A DNA stretch of 64,000 nt from Flavobacterium tiangeerense (GTDB taxonomy: Bacteria; Bacteroidota; Bacteroidia; Flavobacteriales; Flavobacteriaceae): positions 62,001-126,000 of the forward strand of contig NZ_VLKO01000005.1 in NCBI RefSeq assembly GCF_007830355.1, in the 5' to 3' direction. The notes beneath the pieces are model-generated. The model saw nothing but the letters and a program-made list of their open reading frames with translations, searched no databases and had not been told where the DNA came from. Below are positions 7,321-16,756 of the stretch, piece by piece. A program made the position numbers and the translations under genes. Every line of letters starts with the position of its first letter. Position 1 is the first letter of the stretch.

Positions 7321-8631
7321 ATGGAAGAAAATAGTACTACTTTCGAACTAAGAAGTGAAGAAGTTCAAGATATTCTTACTCGTGTTCCGCACTGGATGAT
7401 TCTCTGGGGGACCGTTTTAATTTTTGCTATCATTGTGATGCTCTTTTTTGTGTCTTGGTTTTTGAAATATCCAGATATCGTTAGTACAGAGGTGGTAATT
7501 ACCACTAATATTCCCCCTGAGAAGATAGTGGCTAAAACTACGGGAAGAATCGAGGCTATTTTAGTAAGAGATAAAGAAGTAACTACAGGGAACACAACAC
7601 TTGCTATAATTGAGAATAATGCCAATTATAAAGATGTATTTGTTTTGAAGAACTATATGGAACATTTTGATTTAAACGGAACTACAAAATTTCCTTTTCA
7701 TTTACTTGATAATGCACAATTAGGAGATGTAGAAAACGCGTATGCTATTTTTCAAAAAGAGTATATTGCCGAGGAGTTAAATTCGCAATTGCAACCTTTC
7801 CAATTGGAAAATAATTCGCAACGTTCCGAGAATGCTCAGTTAAAAGAACGTTTACGCTTATTAGAACAACAAAAAACAATTAATGAAAGTGAATTGCAAC
7901 TTCAAAAAAATGATGTCAATCGTTTTGAAATTTTATACAATAAGGGAGTTGTTTCTGCGCAGGATTTTGAAAATAAAAAATTAGGATATCTTCAGGCTGA
8001 CAAGAATTATAGAAGTTTATTGTCTTCAATTTCTCAATTAAAATCATCCTTGATTGATAACACAAGGTCAAGTCAAAGCTCACAAATAAATGGAACAAGA
8101 GAAAATGTAAACTTAGATCGTAATGTTACCCAGGCTTTTTACCAATTAAAAAAAGCAATAAAAGATTGGGAATTGATTTATACATTAAAATCCTCTGTTG
8201 AAGGAACTGTTTCTTTTTTGCAAGTTTGGAGCAAAAATCAAACTATTGTTTCAGGAGACAATGTTTTTTCCATTATACCAACCGTAAAAGAAGGTTACGT
8301 TGGTAAAGTGAAAGCTCCTGTATTGAATTCCGGTAAAATAAAAGTGGGACAAAAAGTAAATATTCGCTTGTTTAATTTTCCAGATAGGGAATTTGGTGTT
8401 TTGAGTGGCAAAGTAAGTAATATTTCTTTGGTGCCAGACAAAGATGGTAATTTACTAATAGATGTGTCTTTGTCAAAAGGATTAGAGTCTTCTTATAAAA
8501 AGCAAATCCCCTTTCAGCAAGAGATGAAGGGGTCTGCAGATATCGTGACCGAAGATTTAAGATTAATAGAACGTTTGTTGTATCAATTTAGAGATGTGTT
8601 TAATGTACAAAGTCAAACCACTACATCTTAA
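7321..8631 (+). CDS. HlyD-family periplasmic adaptor (membrane fusion protein)
   Basis: A 436-residue adaptor with a cytoplasmic N-terminal tail, one membrane helix at about 27-48, a split lipoyl/barrel-sandwich domain (TGRIEAILVRDKE, later VEGTVSFLQV), an alpha-helical hairpin around 160-255 rich in Gln, Glu and Leu, and a beta-barrel region near 320-400 (GQKVNIRLFNFP). Together with the ABC exporter it would form a type I secretion path; the outer-membrane TolC-like partner is not in this window. Its last codons ACT ACA TCT TAA coincide with the 3' end of a reverse-strand trmN6 remnant, so its C-terminus may have been reshaped by that junction. Confidence 0.92.
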   Translation: MEENSTTFELRSEEVQDILTRVPHWMILWGTVLIFAIIVMLFFVSWFLKYPDIVSTEVVITTNIPPEKIVAKTTGRIEAILVRDKEVTTGNTTLAIIENNANYKDVFVLKNYMEHFDLNGTTKFPFHLLDNAQLGDVENAYAIFQKEYIAEELNSQLQPFQLENNSQRSENAQLKERLRLLEQQKTINESELQLQKNDVNRFEILYNKGVVSAQDFENKKLGYLQADKNYRSLLSSISQLKSSLIDNTRSSQSSQINGTRENVNLDRNVTQAFYQLKKAIKDWELIYTLKSSVEGTVSFLQVWSKNQTIVSGDNVFSIIPTVKEGYVGKVKAPVLNSGKIKVGQKVNIRLFNFPDREFGVLSGKVSNISLVPDKDGNLLIDVSLSKGLESSYKKQIPFQQEMKGSADIVTEDLRLIERLLYQFRDVFNVQSQTTTS

Positions 8632-9080
8632 AATAAAATTCCCTAGTTAGATCAATGTATTTTGGAGTGTAAACGTGTCTTGCGGTTTCGATAATTAATT
8701 CTTCAATTGGAAAATGTATTGTTTCTTTTCGGCTAAAAGCAAATAATGTACGTTTGATTTCCGTGGTTGGTGTTCCTTTGACGCGAGTGATTTTTAAGGG
8801 ATATAATTCTTATTCATTGGCTATAGCCAAAAGTTTTCTTCTTCTTTGTAAGGAATGATTACGGAGAACATTCCGTTTTCAGAAAGCAATAAATCTGCGG
8901 CTTCGATTAATTCTTCAAAAGGCATTGCATCAGCAAAACGGGCGATATCACGTTGGTCATTTTCTGTTCTGTAATCTTCTGTATAAAAGGGAGGGTTGGA
9001 TACAATTACATCGTATTGCTGCGCCAGTTCGCTATCGCTCGGTTCGTCTTCCGTTGCTTCAATAAGTTCATCAAAACCTG
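8621..9080 (-). pseudogene. 3' remnant of a second trmN6 allele (frameshift and nonsense codon)
   Basis: On the reverse strand this matches the part of trmN6 from about residue 95 to its stop (motifs NPPFYTEDYR, RDIARFADAMPFEELIEA, IPYKEEENF). The 5' half is missing. Near 8830 one base is lost, and shortly after a Tyr codon has become TAA, so it cannot be functional. The later part (ITRVKGTPTTEIKR, ETARHVYTP) is still readable. A linker (EATEDEPSDSELAQQ) absent from the intact gene shows that it is a different allele and not a fresh duplicate. Its right border is the last codons of the TonB-receptor-like gene and its left border the last codons of the HlyD gene. Confidence 0.88.
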
Positions 9081-11728
9081 TAGTCAATCTTTAATAGTAC
9101 ATATCGAGATAACAAACGATATTCAGTAGAAGATACAGAGATATCACTCACATAGTATTCGGTGAATTTTTTAGTATTGAAAAGATTTTTGCCAGAGAGA
9201 ACAAACGATAATTTATTATCTTTAACAGTGTACTTTGATTCTAAATCTAAAAAGTAATATCGGTTGTTGTTTTTATTTAGGTTGCCAAAAAAGTACCTTT
9301 CACTTTGAATATCGACATTGAATTTTTTAGAAAAATTAAAATTCAAATCTAAAAAACTCATATTGTTTGTATTTGTATTTACAATCGATGTCTCCACTTC
9401 GCTTGTTGTCCATTTACTACCGATATGATAGTTGAAAATCCCTTTAAAACCTGATCTCAGTTCAAAGCCATAATTGTAATTGTTTGCGATTACTTCCCTT
9501 AAGTTGGTGCTATTCACAATGTTTTTATAATTGGATTTCGAATAACTCGAAGTCAGTTTTAGATTGGAACTAATATATTTAATGAAATAATCAGCATTAG
9601 TACTCAAACTAAACATATCACGGTTATTGATAATGATTTTTTCTGTTTGCGAATAATTAGGAGCTAAAGTAGTGTTAGTGGAATAAAAATCATGGTCTTT
9701 GTTATAAACCGCCGAGAAATTTGCAAAAAACTTATTGCCCCAATTGCCTATGCCATAATTAAAAAAGAATGTGCTCGCGTTAAGCTGGTTTAAGCTAGAA
9801 ACTCCTTTATCAAAGTTGCGATAACTTGTAAGTACATAATTAGAATAGATATCAAGAATTTTAGCATTGGTCGTGTTATAAGAATAAGAGGTAACTACTT
9901 TGTTATTTTTGTTGATTTCCCAGTTTATGCCAATTTTTGGATTCACAAAAAAAGGTTGTTGCTTTTGCTCCACATTAAAAGAAGAAAAATGATTAATAAG
10001 TTGATGCGCATCTATTTGAGCAACAAGGCCATACTTCCCTTTTTTGTATAAATATTTCGATTTAAAATAAAAATCGCTACTGTTGTATTGTACTTGGTTC
10101 TGGTAATCTTGCGAAGCTAATGAGCTTGTATTGTTGGTTTCAAAAAACAAGGATGTATTTACAATATCATGACGGAATTTAAAACCCGCTTGTATTTCAA
10201 GTAAATTATCGTTCTTTTTTCGGTCTAATAAATGACCATCGATGGCGGCAAATTGCATTTTGTTTTCACTCATTTGCGACAAAGCTTCAGTATTGCTTTG
10301 CTTAGGAAATAAATTAGGAAACAAAAACGAATTAATATTATATTGTTGTGGTGATTTCTCATTGATATATCGTCCAGATATAATAAACACTTTTTTGTCG
10401 GATATTTTATTGGTAAAAACCAATTTTTGATCAATCAATTGGTTGTCTTCCTTAAGTTTTTCAATGGTAGGATCATTGTTGAATACCAAACTAGACTGAC
10501 TATCATGTCGACCATTGTTGTACTTACTAGTAAATTCCAACATTTTGGTTTTGGACACATCATAAGTCAAATCTATTTTCCCAAAACCAATCACCTTTTT
10601 TTTCTTCAAAGCATAATCTTCGGTATTGGTAAAAGAGGTATTGTTGATTTTGTATGATTGGAATCCATTTCTAAAAAAATCATTTTCATCCCAATTGAAA
10701 AAGCCTAAGGTTTTCATTTTAACTTTTGGAGATAACGTAAATATCGTATTAAGCGATGTCATTTCGGCATTATTAAAATTGGTGATTTCTTTTTTCAAAG
10801 ATGGACTTGCACTATTTAAACTTAGCAAACTATTTGACTGTTCATCATCACCCAAAGTACCTATGTCATCCATTCGAAACGGTCGAATGAGTTGGTCAAT
10901 ATCACCAGTTCCATCAATTCCTGTATTGTTGAGGTTCCCAATGAGGTAGTATTTAGCTTTTTTACCAAAAGACATTAAGTTGGTTCTTAGCTCATATCTA
11001 TTTTCACTTACCACGCCATAACCCATACTCATGTTGCCAAACCACTGTAATTTTAAATCTTTTTTAAGTTTTAAATTGATCGCTACTTTGTCGCTGTTTT
11101 CAATTCCTTTGAGTAATCTATTGTTAGAGTATTTTTGGTAAATTTCTACTTTATCGATTGTGTTTGCATTCAAGTTTTTCGTCAGTAATTTGTAGCCCCG
11201 TTCAAAGAAATCGTCACCTTCTACCATTACTTTTTCAATTTCTTTATTTCCTATTTTAATCGTGCCATCGTCACCTACATTCACACCAGGTAAATTTCTT
11301 AGTAGATCTTCAACTACAGTTTCATTACCTTTTAAAAATGTTTTCACATTAATCGTAATTGTATCTTTTTTGATAGTTACGGGTCTTTCCGACTGTACAA
11401 TTACTTCTTTGAGGACTAGTTGCTCGTTACTTAACACTGCGTTTTGTACAGATGCTTTATTGGGCTCTATTTCTACTGAAAAAGTAGCCGTTTTGTAGGA
11501 CATGGCACTAAAACTAAGCTCAAAGGTTCCTGTTTTTTTTGTTGTCAGACTGTAATTCCCGTCTTTATCAGAAGTGGTATAAGCAGCAATTGCATTGCTC
11601 CCGGTTGGCTTTATATATACATTCACAAACGGAATGGGATTTTTTGCAATGTCATGTATGTGACCTGTCAGAGTCGATTGTGCTTGTATGGTAAAACTTA
11701 GTAAAAGGAGAAAGAGAAATTTGTTCAT
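9071..11728 (-). CDS. TonB-dependent-receptor-like outer-membrane barrel protein, copy 2
   Basis: An 885-residue outer-membrane protein with a signal peptide (cut near AQA, residue 17), a carboxypeptidase-regulatory-like beta domain at about 19-105, a plug-like domain at 125-235 (LRNLPGVNVGDDGTIKIGNKEI) and a long C-terminal beta-barrel ending in DYRF, with the terminal Phe typical of barrel assembly. No TonB box is obvious. It is a clear paralog of the 890-residue protein at 14084-16756, with the same order and many shared blocks. The final AGGTTTTGA codons are shared with the trmN6 remnant behind it, which marks a recombination joint. The substrate is unknown; pairing with a GLPGLI protein and a small secreted peptide suggests transport or assembly of a peptide. 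Confidence 0.85.
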   Translation of the reverse strand: MNKFLFLLLLSFTIQAQSTLTGHIHDIAKNPIPFVNVYIKPTGSNAIAAYTTSDKDGNYSLTTKKTGTFELSFSAMSYKTATFSVEIEPNKASVQNAVLSNEQLVLKEVIVQSERPVTIKKDTITINVKTFLKGNETVVEDLLRNLPGVNVGDDGTIKIGNKEIEKVMVEGDDFFERGYKLLTKNLNANTIDKVEIYQKYSNNRLLKGIENSDKVAINLKLKKDLKLQWFGNMSMGYGVVSENRYELRTNLMSFGKKAKYYLIGNLNNTGIDGTGDIDQLIRPFRMDDIGTLGDDEQSNSLLSLNSASPSLKKEITNFNNAEMTSLNTIFTLSPKVKMKTLGFFNWDENDFFRNGFQSYKINNTSFTNTEDYALKKKKVIGFGKIDLTYDVSKTKMLEFTSKYNNGRHDSQSSLVFNNDPTIEKLKEDNQLIDQKLVFTNKISDKKVFIISGRYINEKSPQQYNINSFLFPNLFPKQSNTEALSQMSENKMQFAAIDGHLLDRKKNDNLLEIQAGFKFRHDIVNTSLFFETNNTSSLASQDYQNQVQYNSSDFYFKSKYLYKKGKYGLVAQIDAHQLINHFSSFNVEQKQQPFFVNPKIGINWEINKNNKVVTSYSYNTTNAKILDIYSNYVLTSYRNFDKGVSSLNQLNASTFFFNYGIGNWGNKFFANFSAVYNKDHDFYSTNTTLAPNYSQTEKIIINNRDMFSLSTNADYFIKYISSNLKLTSSYSKSNYKNIVNSTNLREVIANNYNYGFELRSGFKGIFNYHIGSKWTTSEVETSIVNTNTNNMSFLDLNFNFSKKFNVDIQSERYFFGNLNKNNNRYYFLDLESKYTVKDNKLSFVLSGKNLFNTKKFTEYYVSDISVSSTEYRLLSRYVLLKIDYRF

Positions 11729-11764
11729 TTTCGTATCGTCGTATTAGAATGTAATACGTTATTT

Positions 11765-12541
11765 TTATTTTATGTCATCGAAACTTTTTTCAATAAAATC
11801 ATTTTCATCAACTCCTTTTGTTTCAGTTTTTGTACTAGTTATTTTTACATCTCTAGGTGAAGAAGTTCTTAATTTCATTGAAATATCTTCTTCTGTTTTT
11901 TTTACATAGCAATAGTCTTGTCTTTAGCATTGATAGGTGTAGTGTATTTTTTAACAATAAATTTATCTTGATTTATTTAGTGTTACATTTTTAGTAAAAA
12001 ACATAAATGTTTTTGTTTAGCTTGGGCTTCCAATTATTATACAAGGCAATCCGTTTAATTTCCATGGACCAAAACTTACTGGAATTTCATTGGTAAACCA
12101 TACCGTATGAACTCTATCACGAAATTTCCCCATGGCTTTTTGACATAGAAACTAACTTATCTTTTTTGTTTCTTCACTTACTTCCCAATCAATAATTCTC
12201 GTTTTATCTTTTACATAGAGCGTGTCATTCATATTTCATAATCCTACATAAAGATAAAAATTTTCAATAATTAAACCTTCTTTTAAATTGGTAAGCATCC
12301 CTAATGCATCTGGGATTGTAGAATCTAGTTGAAACTTAAATCGACTTCATTCTTTTTATCATTGGACTTAACAGCAACCCTTTTTATAGTTTTCTTAAAT
12401 AAATTTTCAGTTTGAAAAATTGAAAGGGGTTGATTTGTAATAACCTCCATTATTTACATTACATGAATATACAATTTCACTTGTCGAATTTTGACTAAGT
12501 AGATAAAAGGGTAATAACAGAAAAGTGAGTAATAATTTCAT
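11765..12541 (-). pseudogene. decayed GLPGLI-family gene
   Basis: The reverse strand from an ATG at 12539-12541 first encodes a secretion signal (MKLLLTFLLLPFYLLSQ). It then contains several stops and frame changes, but the family core is still visible in pieces: FRDRVHTVWFTNEIPVSFG, then PWKLNGLPCIII near 12030-12060 where GLPGLI has become GLPCII, and the tail KTETKGVDENDFIEKSFDD near 11770-11830. It lies between an intact GLPGLI gene and the barrel gene, so the module once had two GLPGLI genes in tandem. Confidence 0.8.
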
Positions 12542-12606
12542 AGTTTTTTAACGTCAGTTCTTGTATTATTTGTACGAAATGTTCTAATTTTTTAAATCTT
12601 TACATC

Positions 12607-13374
12607 TTAATCTAATTCAATTCCTTTTTTTAAAATAGGCGTAGATACATTTATTTTCAAACGCTCTCCTTTAGAAACTTTACTTTCCAAAATTTTAGCT
12701 CTCTCTTCCATTTTAGCTTTTTGCTTGATCAATTGTGCACTAGTAATTATTTTGGCTTCTTCCCTTGATATTAAATTGTATTTAGGATCTATACCATTTA
12801 CTTCACTTTGAAAAGGGATTTCTATTTTTTTAACAGAAAAAATCACTTCATTTTTGGAATCCGAAAGTTCAATAATTAATCCAGGTAGTCCTTTAAATTT
12901 CCATGGACCCAACGGAATTGGAATAGAAATAGCGTACCATGCAGTGTATGAGCGTCCTCTAAAGTCGCAAGTCGCTTTGAAACAAACTAAATTACCTATT
13001 TTTTTTTCTTCGTTTACTAGCTCCCATTCTTGTTTTGTTTCATTTTCAAAAATAACTTCATTACCACCTACAGCATACAAGACCGCTTTTTTTAAATCAT
13101 TAAAAATAGCATAATTAGTAGTGTCTGATTTTTTGATATTAATAGAGGTGTTATTATCGCTCACTTTGTTTTCAGTAACTCTATCTCCAATATCTTTACT
13201 ATTAGTATTAAATCTCGAAAAAGAGTCATTAAACAATAATGAAGCAGTATAGTTATCATATGAAGTTCCTGAATAAATCATCATTTCATAGTCTATTTTT
13301 CCAGCAGAAATAAAGTTTTGAGAGAAACTATTTATACCACAAAAAAGTAAAAAAAGAATTTTGTTTATTTTCAT
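12607..13374 (-). CDS. GLPGLI family protein, copy 2
   Basis: A 255-residue exported protein with an N-terminal signal peptide (MKINKILFLLFCGINSFSQ) and the defining motif FKGLPGLIIEL around residue 160, preceded by the usual SYTAWYAISIPIPLGPWKF block. The GLPGLI family (TIGR01200) is restricted to Bacteroidota and has no assigned function. It is often found beside TonB-receptor-like genes, as here. It is followed by a decayed paralog and then the 885-residue barrel gene in the same direction. An envelope location is likely. A function in handling the neighbouring secreted peptide is a guess from context. Confidence 0.88.
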   Translation of the reverse strand: MKINKILFLLFCGINSFSQNFISAGKIDYEMMIYSGTSYDNYTASLLFNDSFSRFNTNSKDIGDRVTENKVSDNNTSINIKKSDTTNYAIFNDLKKAVLYAVGGNEVIFENETKQEWELVNEEKKIGNLVCFKATCDFRGRSYTAWYAISIPIPLGPWKFKGLPGLIIELSDSKNEVIFSVKKIEIPFQSEVNGIDPKYNLISREEAKIITSAQLIKQKAKMEERAKILESKVSKGERLKINVSTPILKKGIELD

Positions 13375-13424
13375 AACTATTTTTTAAGTTAGCCCTAACT
13401 GTAAAGTTAGGGCTTTTATATTAT

Positions 13425-13940
13425 TTAACCTTGTGCCATCTCTACAAGACTAGCACGTAGTTTTTTGCCAGCAGCAACAGCTCCTGCACATGAAGCTGTA
13501 ACTGAGCCTGAAACAGTAGTTGACACTTCTCCGCCCACTACACCAGGTATACCACCACTTACAGTAACAGTAACTGACATTGTAATAGTTACGGTACAAG
13601 CTTCATCAAGTGATTGATTGTTTACGTCTTCTATGATTTCATCGGTATAATTTTTAAAATCATTGATGGAATTAAAATTGTAAACTGTTTTTGCATCGGC
13701 AGTTTGAATAGATATAGTTGCTTTTTCTGTTCTGTAATCTTCGGTATAAAATGGTGGGTTGGAAACAATTATATCGTATTCGTCTTCGGGTTCTTCAACA
13801 AATTCATCTAAACCGGCATGATAACAAAATAACCGATCGCTCCATGGCGAATTTTCAAAATTATCGGTTGCTTGTTCATAGGCATCCTCGTCAATTTCTA
13901 AAGCATCAATTTGTTCAGCGTTGATTCTTTGTGCAAGCAT
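13425..13940 (-). pseudogene. chimeric frame: trmN6 N-terminal piece fused to a small two-Cys peptide gene lacking its 5' end
   Basis: The frame of 171 codons starts at an internal Met of trmN6 (MLAQRINAEQIDALEID) and follows trmN6 to FYTEDYRTE near 13725. It then switches to unrelated sequence of about 100 residues ending in VEMAQG. That second part aligns with the 129-residue secreted peptide at 17527-17916: a helical stretch (SINDFKNYTDEIIEDVNNQS), one Cys in EACTVTI, a Val/Thr/Gly-rich strand region, a second Cys in TASCAG and a basic helix AAGKKLRASL. The copy has lost its signal peptide to the trmN6 joint. The fused frame is open but I doubt it makes a useful product. Confidence 0.65.
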
Positions 13941-14053
13941 CAGGGCAATGATTCCAGTTCCGGCACCAATATCTAAAATACTAAAAGGATTATTACTTAT
14001 AGGAGCCCAAGCACCAAGAAGAACCCCATCGGTGCCAATTTTTATAGCGCAAT
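13725..14053 (-). pseudogene. 5' remnant of a third trmN6 allele
   Basis: This reverse-strand segment matches trmN6 residues about 17 to 123 (IKIGTDGVLLGAWAPIS, SILDIGAGTGIIALML, IVSNPPFYTEDYR) and lacks the start codon and the C-terminal half. It is closer to the intact gene at 20.4-21.1 kb (shared EFVEEPExEYD) than to the remnant at 8.6-9.1 kb. It lies 30 bases behind the stop of the 890-residue barrel gene and is joined in frame to the truncated peptide gene. Confidence 0.88.
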
Positions 14054-14083
14054 TGATAACTTAATTGAGGATTGTCATATACT

Positions 14084-16756
14084 TCAAAACCTATATTCCA
14101 TTTTTAAAAGTCCGTATCTGGGTTGTAAGCGATATTCTGTTTTTGAAATACTGATATCATTTATATTGAAACTTCGAAAAGTTTTAGTGTTGAAAAGATT
14201 GTTCCCTGAAAGCGAGAATGTTAGTTTGTTTTCTTTTACAGTGTAGCGAGCTTCTAAATCCATAAAATAATATTTGTTATTATTTTTATCAAGATTTCCA
14301 AAAAAATAACGTTCTGATTGTATTTGAAAATTTAATTTATCATTCATTATGAAAAACAAATCTAAAAATGTTAAATTATTTATAAACGAATTTGTAAAAG
14401 AAGTTTTCACTTCACTATAATCCCATTTTGTTCCTAAGTGGTAATTAAAAATACCCCGAAATCCGGACCTTAATTCAACACCATAATTTAATGACTTTAT
14501 ATTTATCTCTCGAGGGTCTGAGTTATTAACAATATTCTTAAAGTTTGATTTTGAACCACCAAATGTTAATTTTAAATTTGATGACATTGACTTAAGGTAT
14601 CTATCAATGTTTGATGAAAAGGTTAGTAGCTCTCTATTTTTGATAAGGATTTTTTCGGATTGTGCATAGTTTTGTTCTATAATAGTATTTGTACTAAAAA
14701 AATCGTAATCCTTAGCAAATACTATAGAACTATTTGCAAAAAATTTATCACCCCAATTACCATAAATGTAATTTAGTAAAACAGATGAGGTATTCAATTG
14801 ATTAAAGTTGCCCGTTCCTTTTGAAAAAGAACGAAAACCAGTTTGAATATAGTTATTATACACATCTTGTATCGTGGCATTTGTTTTATTCAAGGAATAT
14901 GAAGTTAGAACTTTATTTTTTGCATTTATCTCCCATTCTAATCCTAACTTTGGGTTAATAAAAAATGGCGTTTGTGTTTGAGAGTATATTAAAGATTTAA
15001 ATTTATTGAATAGTTGATGAAAACTGGCTTGTGATAGCACGCTGATTTTTTTTAACTTAAAACGATATTTGGTGTTTAAATATAAATCATTAGTGTTGTA
15101 GTTTATATTATTCTGATATTCTAAAGGTTCTGAAACTATGTTATCGTCGTTTTTTAGCTGAAAATTTGATATTAAAATATCTGTTCTAAATTGATTTCCA
15201 AATTGAATTTCTAGTAAATCACCATTTTTTTTTCGGTCTAACAAATGAACATCAAAACCTGCAAACTGCATTTTGTTTTCGCTATTTTGCGCAATATTAT
15301 TTGCATTTTGTAAAAATAAATCTTGATATAAAAACTGATTTACTGAATAATTTTGAGGAGTTTTCTCTGCGATATATCTTCCAATAAATAATAAAACTTG
15401 ATTGTTTTTGTATTTATTAGTAAAAACTATTTTTTGGTCAAAGAGCTGGTTGTTACTTTTTAACTTTTCATTAAGCAAGTCACCATTAAAGTTTAAATTA
15501 CTTCTATTTTTTTCGTTTGTTGAGTTAAACTTTCCTGAATATTCTAATGTTTTTGTTTTAGTGACATCATAAATTAAATCTATTTTTCCAAAACCTGTTA
15601 TTTGTATTTTTCTGCCAATAAAATTTTCGGTATTTACAAATGAAGTATTTCCAACTGAATAAGATTGAAAACTATTTTTAAGAAAATAGTTTTCATCCGT
15701 ATTTAAAAAACTTAAAGTCTTAAGTTTAGTTTTTGGAGAAATTGTAAAAATCGAGTTAAGTGAAAGCATTTCGGCATTATTAAAATTGACTCTGCTTTGT
15801 TTTAAATTCGGTAATTCGCTTTCTAAACTTATTATCGTATTTACATTTTGGTCATCTCCAATAGTTTCTATATCATCAAAGCGAAATGGTCTAATCAAAT
15901 TATCAATGTCACCAGTTGCGTTATTACCAGTATTATTGAGATTAGTAATGAAATAATGTTTGTTTTTTTTACCAAAATTCATCAAATTACTTCGTATTTC
16001 ATAGCGATTTTCAGAAGCGAGTCCATATCCTGATATGAAATTACCAAACCATTGTCTTTTAAAATTATCTTTTAGTTTTAGATTTAAAGCAACTTTGTCA
16101 CTTTTTTCAATACCTTTTAATAATTTATTATTTGAATAATGCTGGTACAATTCTACCTTTTCAATTGTATTCACCGGCATATTTTTGGTAATCAATTTGT
16201 ATCCTTTTTCAAAAAAATCATCACCATCAATCATAACTTTTTCTATTTCTTGATTACCTACTTTTATAGTTCCGTTTTGGTCTATAGATAATCCTGGAAT
16301 TTTTTTAAGTAAATCCTCAACTACTTGCTCGTTTCCTTGTAAAAAAGATTTTGCATTAAAGACAATAGTGTCTTTTTTAATTGTAATTGGTTTTTCTTTT
16401 TTGATTATGATTTCCCGTAATTCAACTGGTTTAAAAGCTAAAAAAATATTTTTTTCGATTATTTTGGTTTCGGATGTAATTTCAATTTCTATAGTTTGCG
16501 TATCATAATTAAGTGTTGAAAATGTTAATGTAAATTTCCCCGTTTTGTTAGTTTTTAGTTCATAATATCCTTTTTCATTCGTATTGCTAAAAACTAGAAT
16601 TTCTTTAGAATTTATATTTTTCAGTATTACACTTGAATTTAAAGCTATTTTGCTTTCAGAATTTCTTGAATAACCAAATATTGTAGTTTGGCAATATATA
16701 CTGTTACTTGTGATAAAAAGTACTAGACAAAATAATATATTTTTACTCTCTTTCAA
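14084..16756 (-). CDS. TonB-dependent-receptor-like outer-membrane barrel protein, copy 1
   Basis: An 890-residue paralog of the protein at 9071-11728. It has a signal peptide (SNSIYCQ near residue 22), a carboxypeptidase-regulatory-like domain at about 24-110, a plug-like region at about 130-235 (LKKIPGLSIDQNGTIKVG), a motif block IEKVMIDGDDFFEKGYKL shared with its paralog, and an Asn/Ser-rich beta-barrel ending in MEYRF. It starts 14 bases inside the GLPGLI gene upstream, so the two are translationally coupled, which argues for a shared task. The transported substrate is unknown. The outer-membrane location is strongly suggested by the terminal Phe and the domain order. Confidence 0.87.
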   Translation of the reverse strand: MKESKNILFCLVLFITSNSIYCQTTIFGYSRNSESKIALNSSVILKNINSKEILVFSNTNEKGYYELKTNKTGKFTLTFSTLNYDTQTIEIEITSETKIIEKNIFLAFKPVELREIIIKKEKPITIKKDTIVFNAKSFLQGNEQVVEDLLKKIPGLSIDQNGTIKVGNQEIEKVMIDGDDFFEKGYKLITKNMPVNTIEKVELYQHYSNNKLLKGIEKSDKVALNLKLKDNFKRQWFGNFISGYGLASENRYEIRSNLMNFGKKNKHYFITNLNNTGNNATGDIDNLIRPFRFDDIETIGDDQNVNTIISLESELPNLKQSRVNFNNAEMLSLNSIFTISPKTKLKTLSFLNTDENYFLKNSFQSYSVGNTSFVNTENFIGRKIQITGFGKIDLIYDVTKTKTLEYSGKFNSTNEKNRSNLNFNGDLLNEKLKSNNQLFDQKIVFTNKYKNNQVLLFIGRYIAEKTPQNYSVNQFLYQDLFLQNANNIAQNSENKMQFAGFDVHLLDRKKNGDLLEIQFGNQFRTDILISNFQLKNDDNIVSEPLEYQNNINYNTNDLYLNTKYRFKLKKISVLSQASFHQLFNKFKSLIYSQTQTPFFINPKLGLEWEINAKNKVLTSYSLNKTNATIQDVYNNYIQTGFRSFSKGTGNFNQLNTSSVLLNYIYGNWGDKFFANSSIVFAKDYDFFSTNTIIEQNYAQSEKILIKNRELLTFSSNIDRYLKSMSSNLKLTFGGSKSNFKNIVNNSDPREINIKSLNYGVELRSGFRGIFNYHLGTKWDYSEVKTSFTNSFINNLTFLDLFFIMNDKLNFQIQSERYFFGNLDKNNNKYYFMDLEARYTVKENKLTFSLSGNNLFNTKTFRSFNINDISISKTEYRLQPRYGLLKMEYRF

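Noticed and set aside
8821..9087. 88-codon frame read as a small methyltransferase gene
   Set aside because: It is the surviving open part of the broken trmN6 remnant, with the catalytic NPPF but no SAM-binding half, and its frame ends at a deletion.
10242..10949. Several + strand frames inside the 885-residue barrel gene
   Set aside because: They are antisense shadows of a long coding frame with clear domains; none has a recognisable motif.
13614..13924. + strand frames opposite the chimeric trmN6/peptide region
   Set aside because: Antisense to recognisable trmN6 sequence; the same shadow appears opposite the intact trmN6.
8621..14053. Single insertion element splitting one trmN6 copy into two halves
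   Set aside because: The two remnants overlap by about 20 codons and carry different alleles of that region, and no transposase, integrase or terminal repeats are found.
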